From Tetrapyrgos nigripes (taxonomy: Eukaryota; Basidiomycota; Agaricomycetes; Agaricales; Campanellaceae), in contig JAACJM010000209.1 of the NCBI GenBank assembly GCA_013368315.1, forward strand, positions 84,417 to 148,416: 64,000 nucleotides of DNA. The letters run 5' to 3'. Under the pieces are notes generated by a model. The model searched no databases and was not told the DNA's origin. It saw only the letters and a list, made by a program, of their open reading frames with translations. How positions within the stretch are numbered: the first letter of the stretch is position 1; every line of letters begins with the position of its first letter. Made by a program: the position numbers and the translations under genes. Shown piece after piece: positions 55,065-64,000 of the stretch.

Positions 55065-58000
55065 ATGGCTGAACCACTAGTGTGGCCCGGGAAATACTTT
55101 TTCTATCCTATTGGGAACACCTCGGCTCTTTGCTTGACTCGTGATATCGCCCTCGAGGAATCGGCGAGTATCCTGTTGCTTGGATGCGGGGACCCTAGGA
55201 ATATCTTGTACACTGTGTTCTCTGAGCCGGACTCTGGTACGTGGATGAGATGGCATTTGATCTCAAGACTCATTATTTTCTCCAATTGCAATAGTAAACC
55301 GCAACTTGGATTTTACATGTTGTGATCATGAACCGGCCGTCCTGGGTACGCCCGTTCGAAGCTTTTTTGGGCTCTGTTCCAAGTCTATATCACTAACGTC
55401 ACCATAACTTCCTTCTATAGCACGTAACGTGCTTTTGTTCTCCATGATCATCGACAATCACCTGGACTCTGCATATTGTGGAATGTTTTCTTCCATTTCC
55501 ACCTCGACAAGCGCTCCCTTTCTGCACTTGAGGAACAATGCAAGAAGCTCATTGCCATCTCCAGAATGTCAAGGATTGGGCAGCGTCACCCTATGGGCAG
55601 CTCATGAAGATGTGTACAGAGTACACCCTATCTGAACTTCGACGTCACTGGGTACTCTACGCAGAGATGCACAACTTGTCGCCCCAACGTCTGAAGAAGA
55701 TCCAAAGTGCCTTCACTGTCCTTATGAACTCCAGGCAAAAAGGAATGGTTTCAAGCACCGCACGTTCCGCTGGCCCAGTCATGTCTTCAGCTATAGAGGT
55801 CGTCGCGCTCCAGTTCAGGAACTATTGGAAGAAGGGTACCACATCTACCAATTCCAGTCAAACGGCTTCTCTCCTTAACCCCACCTTCTGCTACTCTCTA
55901 GCCGGCGAAGGTTGTAATGTGCATTATGCTACAGATCCCATACAACCCTTCCACCTTGCTCCGCTTTTCGGGAACACGAAACGAACGGTCTCCGTTAGTG
56001 ATTTCGTACGCGCTGCGCAGGCAGAGTTCAAACAGTGGTGTACCACTTTTCATTCCATCATCTCTTCTACCACTATACCATCTTCGGCTAGTCCTGTCGC
56101 CGTCCGGTTTTTTCTGGGTGACGCTATGGCTGTTTGCCGTTCTATCGATCAGTTCGCAGAGACGGGGATGGCTGGGAGCGGAATACCAGTTGATCAATGG
56201 AAGACACAGACGATTACGCTGAACAAAGCAGAGGGTGGATATGGTCATGGACCCTCGAGTGCGCCAACCACCTTTGATGTGATCGATACCTCCAATCTAT
56301 GCGATCAGTTTGGTAAGTCCCTATTTTCACGAAACCTCTGGGACCTTCATAGTGACTTTTCATCGGAAGGTTTAACTCAATGTTATCATCTCCACCATTC
56401 CTCTTCTTCATTTATCCTCCCTACCTCTGGCGTCCTGTATACGGAATCGCTCCTATCCCGAGAACAGGATGCTACGAAAGAGTTTGCGACCGACTTTACG
56501 GTGACATCACGGTGATGGGTCTGCTCGTCGGTTTATGCCCAGTCGACTATGTATCTGGGTTCAATGCGCGATCCAACATTCACCGAACTTTTGCTCAACG
56601 AAAGCTGCAATAAACCGGTTGTCGTCCAAAAGCGGATCCGTCCATGGTCAATTCCAGCAGCTCACGACCCTGGCGGAGGCCTTCCTTCGGTGATGCTGTA
56701 TATGGACGTTTTACTGCCTCCCTTGCCCTGTATATGGATCCCTGGCAGCTCGGCACATTCTTTTATGACATGTACCACAAACTTTTCGAGCAGGAGGATT
56801 CCGCTACTTTCTTTCGGATGAACCAGGACAACATAGTGAAAGCCATCGCTTTTTCCAATTATCGTCTACTACATGCGAGAGACCTTTGTGCTTTTTCTTG
56901 AAACTCGTCCGTCGACAACTTCACATCCCAGATTCGCAATGGCGCCAGATCATGGATAGATTTTACGACATCTCTGAGGCCGACGATTCCATGCCAATGA
57001 ACAGGAACAATCAACATGACTTTTGGGGGCACCTTCATCGTAACGGATTGTATACCGTCCCCTACCACCAAATCTCTCCGCAGAAGGTCGGGCTGTTCTC
57101 TACTTGGGGTTCGGTTCCAACCCTTGTCCGCGTGGTTCTGAGCGTTCCAACGAGACAAGCTGAAGGCTGTTTTCTCCAGTCCAGATGTTGGAACACCCCA
57201 GCTTACCTGCGACGTTGGTGGTATACGGACGCATAACATCTTCACTGCCTTGCATGTCGCTTTTGGCAAGGTGATCTCGACTGGAACCCCCAGTCAACCT
57301 CGCGTTCTGTTGAAGAAGATCCTGAGGGATCCCAGGGGACATTCCCTCTCGTTGTATCTTTCGTGATGCCTACAATCTTGCTCACCGAGCTTGAGCCTCA
57401 GGAGATTTTGAGCGTATCACTTGCGCTGCGAAGCTCTACAGGATCCGTCGAATTCGTCGCAAAACTTGGGCCTATGCTTAGAATCTTCAGTGCGAAGCTG
57501 CTGGACGAAACCCATGTTCACGTTCTTCCTGAACAAGCTCGGCCATTCAAGATGCCTCCCACTCTTCCTCATCCCATCAGACATCGCTAGCCCGAACCTT
57601 GGGTATGATGACCCAGATTGGAGAATGCGATGACGTTATCATTGGTTTGGATGAAGACTGTGAGCTGGTAGCGTCACTGACCGGCAAGATATCGGTGAAA
57701 GGCGATGATATGAAGCGGATTTTTGCTGATAAAAGTACACCTATCTCTGCTACGCAAATTTCTCCGTGCACGATGAGGATCGCCGTCGGAAATTATTCGC
57801 AGGACGTAGTATATCCTTTCCCGGTGATTGGGAGTCAGTTTAGGCTCCGTCTTGCTAGAACGTCCATGTACATTGAGGTAAGCCTTATCTAGACTATTAA
57901 GATGTCCGGCGTACTAACTGAGCGCTTTGGATTATCATGCATATACAGGTCATTGTCCCACCTTTGGCCCCACTAAACCAGATGGCATGAAGCTCAACCT

Positions 58001-58876
58001 CTTCCCGACAGCCACCAGCCGTAAATTGTCTCCTTACGCCTTTGGAACATTCATCGCGTCAACCTACCTCGTTCACCAACCATCAACACTAAAGTATCGG
58101 GGCTCAACAAATGGCTTAACCTCCTCGCTGGCTCTCAAATGTCCAATCGCGAACGCTCCCTTCGCAAGCATCAGGAACATGATCGAGATACCCTCATGGC
58201 TGTCAAAGACACCTTACACAGTATCATCGTCCGCTCCGCTGGAATCCAAGGACCTGCTTGCCGATTTTTTGCTCTACGGGATGACGCTACCAACAATTGC
58301 GATACTCTCTTCTTCATCAGCGAGTTGCGATATGATTTGAGTTTGCCACTCTATTGTCTGTGACGGATACGTTCTTCCGCTTACAGAGCAGCTCTTGGGG
58401 AAGATCGCCCAACCGGTACACGAGGGTGATATTTGTAAAGCATAACGACCTATGCTGGGGAGATGGCAGCGTGGAAACAGTTAATACCAGCTTTCGTTGA
58501 ACGATGTAGGACTTCGTGGACACATGGGCCTAACTGCGAGTACGTGTCAACTGGAAAGATCCCCCTTACGGAGGAGATGGAAAAGGTTTCGATCTGTAGC
58601 TGCGGAAAAGGCAAGGATGTCGAAGGCATGTACAAGGTGGATTTGTGGAAGCATTTCGCGCCATACGTGACGAGAATTGCTTTATCTCCGTTGTTTGCTG
58701 TGTCGTATCTGGAGACTGTTGGCCGTGACCCAGAGAAAACGGAGATGTTGCGTTTTGCAGAGCCAAGGGAAAGCCGAAGATCAAGACGTGTACCGGATGC
58801 AGGAAGGTACGCTATTGCTCTGAAGCATGCCCAGAAGAAGGATTGGAAGAAGCATAAGAAAGTGTGCAAACCTTGA
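55065..58876 (+). pseudogene. DUF4470 / MYND gene, degenerate copy
   Basis: Tandem relative of 41426-45225, about 95 percent identical by eye along its whole length, with all five exon positions preserved. Single-base losses occur near 55472 (CTGCATATTG against CTACCATATTG), 55560 (ATCTCCAG against ATCTCCCAG) and 56487 (TTTGCGACC against TTTGCCGACC); an extra A lies near 56374 and further indels near 56585, 57150 and 57310. In the MYND finger an inserted C near 58829 (CATGCCCAG) shifts the frame. The ancestral KKDWKKH spacing, lost from the other copy, survives here out of frame, and the corresponding intron has a normal GT donor. It cannot encode the full protein. Confidence 0.85.
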
Positions 58877-58959
58877 TGCTCCGAGTCATTGCTTCTGTAC
58901 GCATTATACATAGTAGATATCTTGACATACAAAAGAGTGTAGGTAGTAAGTAGCAGATC

Positions 58960-59570
58960 AACAGTAAATCATATCCTTTGCTTAAAATCCAGAAAGATCT
59001 GAGTGAGTGTCCAATCCCGACATGAGATGAACGCATACCAGTACCTCGATCATATACCTCCATGGAGTGCGTACCACTCCATTCTTCGAAAACTTCGATG
59101 CTTCCTTAAGGCTAGTTTCAATCATAATGCATAATGCCAAGCCTACTCCTCTGATTCTTGATCGATGATCACTCTCGTACGCTACCTACTATCTATGATC
59201 GGGTATTTCTTTTGAGAGGTATTGAGTGGGCGGAGTAGGGCTTTTGGACTCTTTCGTTGTTTCAAGCGGAAGATGGCCCCGCGTTTAGTGTCACTTTCAC
59301 CTTATTGCCAACGCAAACTATAACATTCCACATTTCCCCAACCCAATCCTACTTAATTCCTTTTCTAAGCCGAGGGGTGGTGTAAAGCGGGGGACATTCC
59401 GAAGTTTTACTAGGATAGTCGATAGAGGGTTGGTACGGCAGGATTTGTACTGTCTAGGAGTTGCGCCTGTAGTCCCACGAACGTAGTACTTATGCTCAAT
59501 GAAAGCGTTGAAGGGAATATGACTGAGGGGACATTGGCCAAAACCTCGACAACTTGACCTCAGGCTCGAC
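58960..59570. other. Spacer between MYND copy 2 and F-box fragment
   Basis: Unique sequence with no gene. It corresponds in position to the MITE at 45291-45775 in the other array, where the same two neighbours are joined by the MITE instead. Confidence 0.5.
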
Positions 59571-59950
59571 AACCCAGTCCCAGACCTAAACCTTGGCGAA
59601 TAACTCGATCAAAACCGGGGACCACAACGGCTCCTACCAACCACTACAACCCTCGTTATCCACTTTCACAATCATATCCCTCGAGGTGCGATGCAGCGAG
59701 GCTATTGATATTTCCAATTCAAATGCCTCCCAACCTCAGAACCTCAGACTCGACGTCCAACTCAATGGGTTACGGGTCGAGTTGTCCATCCAAACCGCCG
59801 CTGACCGCCTTAAGGCCCGAAAACTGAGAGGAAACCCATGGACGCTGGAACCGCTTGGATTCGCTGTATGCGAAGAGCTGGCAAATTTGCACGCAAAGAG
59901 TTGCTGGAGGTGATTTGTGAGTCATTGCCGTTGGGTGCCAGGCCTTCGTC
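59571..59950 (+). pseudogene. F-box gene relative, internally deleted
   Basis: Preserves CTACCAACCACTACAACCC with CACAATCATATCCC (the FHNHIPSRYDAAR region), then jumps to TTAAGGCCCGAAAACTGAGA with CTGGAACCGCTTGGATTCGC (the RKLRGNQWTLESFGLAVCEE region). About 800 bases of the intact gene are missing between them. Stops break the frame. It ends at about 59960, where sequence unlike the F-box gene begins. Confidence 0.7.
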
Positions 59951-60026
59951 GTCGTCTAAGGCTCCTCGGAGGTAGACCGTTTAAGCGGTGTATCAAATCT
60001 AATCTAATCTGATCTCATACAAGTCC

Positions 60027-62075
60027 GAGGACGCCGAGGCGTCTGTAATCTCGTTCGAGCATTTGAGGTTCAAATCCAGACGCGTCTGTCTTCAACAGTA
60101 ACCATCGTGTTTCTCTTGCACTTCTTTTCTCATGCGAGTCCTTCGCTCTGAGCCCTCTTCCACTCAATCCTCCGATGACTACTGTTTCCTTTACGCAAGA
60201 TCAGATATGTAGACGACGATCTTTGGTTCACATTGGCCATTTCTAAAGAGATGTGTTTGGAGTGAACACTGTCGGATGAAAACGCGTTCGGTTTGGAGCT
60301 GCATCGAGGTGTAGGCGGTTGGGAATGTTTAATGATTGTTCTTGGTGAGTACTTCACCCTTCCCTCTTCAATGACGCCTTTTCAGAGCTACCACGGCCTC
60401 GCGAAAATCTGCCATGCAAACTCACTCAAAACCGAATCCTACTCAGTGTCAGTTATTCGTCAATGTCGACGACAGCACCACATGTCATTGTGCACGCCAA
60501 AAGGCCGCTATCATAACCTTCGTTATTCTACGCCGGTTGGTAGGGATAAGACCGTCGCACTTTACTCTCAGACTGACTGTGCTCCGTTTCTTCTGCAGCT
60601 GGTCGTGTCTTTAGTTCTAGGCTGCAATTCTTATACAATCGTCATCGTCGGTTGCAATATTGGGACCATTGGTGCTCCGGGTCTGTTACTCCAATGCTGC
60701 CATGTCAATGCCCACCGTCCACGCTAACGCCAACACCTAAACCAAAGCAAGGACGCCCCGCAGTCATCATGAGTCTTTCAGACTGGGTTGGGTGCTAGTG
60801 ATGCATCTGGGACACAGGTGGAGGACTGGAGCTTCAAAGATGTTATAACGAAGACGAAGCCTGTTCATTACTCAGTTAGAGCCTATATGTGCTCTCTCTC
60901 TCTCTTTTCTAACTTGGTACGCTCAACTATGGCTTTTGTCCATTTTCCTCAGCTGACAATTGACCGGTGTTAATACATACTTGTTATACAGATACAGATG
61001 CCGGCACCCGGGTGTACGCGAGATTTTACTGGGTATTGTTATTGTGCATGTCTTGGAGCTAGATGTGGAGGCCAAGGTGGAGGTTAAGGGCGAAGGGTAT
61101 TGGGGCATGAGTTGTGGATACTTTTTGTTCTGGTCATCATCAGGTGAGTCTCTTCGTCCTTCTATACGCTTCTGCTCAACTAAACGCAATTTGGTGCAGG
61201 CAGAGCCTATTGAGAGTCTCGAAACCTGCTGTTGCCGTCACCACTGATGGCGATGATGCCTCTAAGGTTCCGACGAGAAGAGACTAGTCTTCGTGCCCAC
61301 TCAAGACTACTCGGTGAGCTCTCAGTTTTAGAAATCCTACCTTTCCTATACTAACTGTACTTCGTTTTCTTGTGCTCAGGGGATCGCTTCTCGGCGTCGT
61401 TAGGATTAACGTTTCACAACTGGAAGACGGGACAGTGTATCTTAACAAGTGAGTCTTTTATGCAATTATTGTTAATTACTAAACTGACACTACATAATCC
61501 TACGACAGTGATGTTGAGTTGCAAAGAATGAGGACAGAGAAATAAGGACAGACAAAACTGGATTACGCACAGCGTAAACCTCACTGGGAATGAACGACTC
61601 TACTACAATCAATTACCCCCTCCTTCTCCTTCTCCAGTCCACCATACGTCACACATCCGCATCAGATTCATACAACACATGCGATAGTACCACGCAACAC
61701 GCAACATGCATCACATATCATGTCTTTGACACCTTATCCTCCGAGTCTCTTTCTCCCCATCCCCATCGCCATTCACATCGAATTCCAATTCCAATTCTCT
61801 CTGTACAGGCTCCCACATCCTACGCAACTCCCCCTCATTCCACCGTACTTCAACCTCGACGTCTTCAAACGAAGACGTACTGGAACCCAGCCATTCTTGG
61901 ACCCAGGAAGAGGAAAGAGGGACGTCTGAGGTTATTTGGAGACGGGGGCCAGAGCTGGAGCTGGAGCCAGAGTCAGAGTGAGGATGGGGTGATGTCGTTT
62001 TCGTTTTCTCTGTTTTGGAGGATGATTTAAAAGGAAGAGTGAACTTTGCAGCCATATATGCAAGGTTCATAACCA
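60027..62075 (+). repeat. Segmental duplication, copy B
   Basis: Second copy of 52525-54690. It begins with the tRNA-like TCTCATACAAGTCCGAGG at about 60014 and continues to the F-box 3' end. Here the F-box sequence carries on beyond the point where copy A stops, so copy B has the original junction and copy A is truncated. It has a 60-base segment near 60485-60535 that copy A lacks. Confidence 0.75.
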
Positions 62076-64000
62076 TCTCTTCGCATACCCCGGTTATGGT
62101 TAGTTTTCGGAGGTTTGGAAGGCGAGTGGACGAGTCTGAGTTTGGGGACGTGTAGTCGTGGGTGTTGTGGGTGACGACGACGACGACGAAGACCCCAAAG
62201 GCACAGGCTCACAAATGACCTCCAACAACTCTTTATCGTGTACGTTAGCTAGCTCTTCGCATACAGCCAGCCCGAATGGGTCTAGAGTCCATTGGTTTCC
62301 TCGGAGGGGTCTAGATTTTGCTCGGAGGGTTCTGGTTCTGGTTCTGGTTTCGGCTTGGGCTTGGAGAGGGCCAACGTTAGGGTCTACGACAACGTCGGCG
62401 TGGGTGTGTTGAGTGTGCTGAATGGGCTGAGTGATGTGTTGGGGCTGAGATTGAGATTGGAGTTGAGACGGAGAGAGGGACTGGGACTGGGACTGGGTAG
62501 GGTTGGGACTGGAGGAGTCGGAGCTGCCAGTGTGCTCGCCGCTGGCCCAAACCGAGTTATTCAATACCATCTTCGCATTCGGATACCCGTCCAACTTTAC
62601 TTGACTAAAGCTTCGACCAACTGCTGTGGACGGTACCGGTACCGAAGGAGAAGCTCTAGTCGGTACTAGTGTCTGTGCCGTTGCTGGTCGCCTCCCTATC
62701 GGTGTTGATGACGAAGGCGAGGCGAGGGCGAGGACGCTGTCTGAGTAGTCAAAGACCTACTTCTACTCAACGATGCCTCTGTCGTCGGCGTCGGCGTCTC
62801 TGCATTATACCTTCTCCCCAACGCCGCAGACGTCCTCGATGAAGATAAAGATGAAGAGGAAACCAATCCACTTCGCCAAATTGCTTCTTCGTGGTCCAAC
62901 TCCAACTTTTCCAATTCCAACTTCCCCTCGACATTACGCGTCTGCGTCTTTTTGACACTTCCCAAGCCCCAAATGAACTAAATCCTCTCAACACGCAGAG
63001 TGGGAGCTCTGTCTTGCCATTGACCTTCCCCTGTACCTTCCCATCTACCTGCGCCCCAGTGCCTTTCGTTTTCGTAATCCCATCGTATCCCAAGTATACT
63101 TGACGACGATCTCTCTGAACCCCGTACCTTCAAGAGCGATAAATATCCTCGCAGCATCGTATCGAGATGGGATGTGATTATGAAAATGAACGATGAGGGT
63201 TGAGACGGTTGGGAGGAATCTCGGTGGTAATGGTGATATTGGTGTTGGTTCTCTTGGTGTCCTTCATCGAGTACTTCTTTCGCCGAAAGAGTTACTCGAA
63301 TTCGTATTGGGACTCGGAGCCATTCCAACCCGATACCTCTGCCCCAAACACCACAAATGCTGCCACACCAACCCCCTATCGACTTCGTACCCCTCGTAAA
63401 AAAGGGTGATGTCTCCTGTCTGACACCACCTTTCGGCACGGGAGAGGATGAGGCTGGGGTTGGATGGGGAGATGTGGATTGTTAGAGTTTGGGGAGGGAG
63501 GGAAGGGAAGGTGAAGATAGGCTGAGAGAGAATGGGAAGAGGATTTTTGGGAGTATTGAAACGATAGTGAGATTGAGAAGGGGGATAGGATGTGGATGTA
63601 TGCGTAGGGACCGGCCCTAAAACTTTTGACCTCCTTTTTTCGCTCAATACTTTGAGAAAGAGGTACCCGATATACCTAGCGTTGACGAGGTGGATGTCAC
63701 GGGAGACGATGGCGAAGAAGGCTTCGGCAAATGAGTGAGAGACGAGGGGAAGAGTGGTTATGAGGTGTATTCGTTCGTTCTTGAGTAAAGGAGAGGACCA
63801 GAGGTGTGAGAGGATTAGTTCCACGAGCTCGTAGGGAAGTAAAGCTATTTTGGTGATGACAGTGGGGACGATGAAGACAGAGATTGGGTGTTGAAGAAGT
63901 CATAATTTACAGTCAACGAGCTCGGGGTGGAGGGTGGGGATATTTGAACACCAGGTTCTGCTGAGGGATAGATGAACAGAGTCGTTGGATGAAGGAATAC
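61711..64000 (-). pseudogene. F-box gene relative, frameshifted, runs off window
   Basis: Nearly complete relative of the F-box gene at 24074-26011. Blocks appear in order from the window edge: LPYELVELILSHLW, LPLVSHSFAEAFFAIVSRD, GDITLFYEGYEVDRGLVWQH, FHNHIPSRYDAARIFIALEG, ELPLCVLRGFSSFGAWE, LDHEEAIWRSGLV, PLRGNQWTLDPFGLAVCEE, LPNLRKLTITGVCEEMVMNL and RCQRHDM. They lie in different frames: shifts occur near 63240-63270, near 63080 (in YTWDT), near 62955 (after AWE), somewhere in 62600-62700 and near 62140. Most are single-base changes, so it is young or, less likely, affected by sequencing errors. The coding start, if any, lies beyond 64000. Confidence 0.75.

Overview
The window looks like a nuclear contig from a basidiomycete fungus, most probably an Agaricomycete. 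Genes are broken by many short GT-AG introns of about 50-80 bases, there are no operons, and several families are typical of mushroom-forming fungi: two DUF6533 membrane proteins, a serpentine membrane protein with the ISDGIVVWRAW motif, a DUF4470-MYND protein, an F-box family and a Glyoxalase_3 protein. Exon structures below were worked out by hand from splice signals, reading phase and, where present, comparison of paralogs inside the window.

Layout. 1-6.9 kb: no gene I can support, with two diverged copies of a dispersed repeat. 6.9-9.2 kb (-): DUF6533 gene. 9.94-10.72 kb: a TIR-bounded element that carries one spliced 114-residue gene. 10.7-15.4 kb: decayed duplicated sequence. 15.4-17.3 kb (+): second DUF6533 gene. 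17.4-18.6 kb (-): Glyoxalase_3 gene. 18.96 kb: tRNA-Gly(TCC). 20.4-22.7 kb: secreted CE4 polysaccharide deacetylase. 23.7 kb: recent 162-base tandem duplication. 24.1-26.0 kb (-): intact F-box gene. 26.8-28.4 kb: broken tRNA-like repeats and microsatellites. 28.6-30.0 kb (-): serpentine membrane protein. 30.7-31.6 kb (-): LINE remnant. 32.2-33.7 kb: single-pass membrane protein. 34.5-38.6 kb: two-finger C2H2 regulator. 39.4-40.7 kb: nitrilase.

From 41 kb to the end the window is dominated by duplication and transposition. An intact DUF4470-MYND gene (41.4-45.2 kb) has a degenerate second copy (55.1-58.9 kb). A 2.1-kb segment occurs twice (52.5-54.7 and 60.0-62.1 kb). Three more copies or pieces of the F-box gene are all broken. 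Between them lie a 485-bp MITE, a 755-bp palindromic element with a 5-base target duplication, a nest of TA-flanked inverted-repeat elements with a deleted transposase, and tRNA-headed repeats.

The strongest candidates for something undescribed are the 784-bp TIR element whose only gene is a small spliced protein with no transposase, the palindromic element at 45.9-46.65 kb, and the MYND gene pair, in which the two copies have different splice-donor classes and complementary damage in the MYND finger. The intact genes do not form an obvious pathway; they are independent housekeeping, membrane, cell-wall and regulatory genes.
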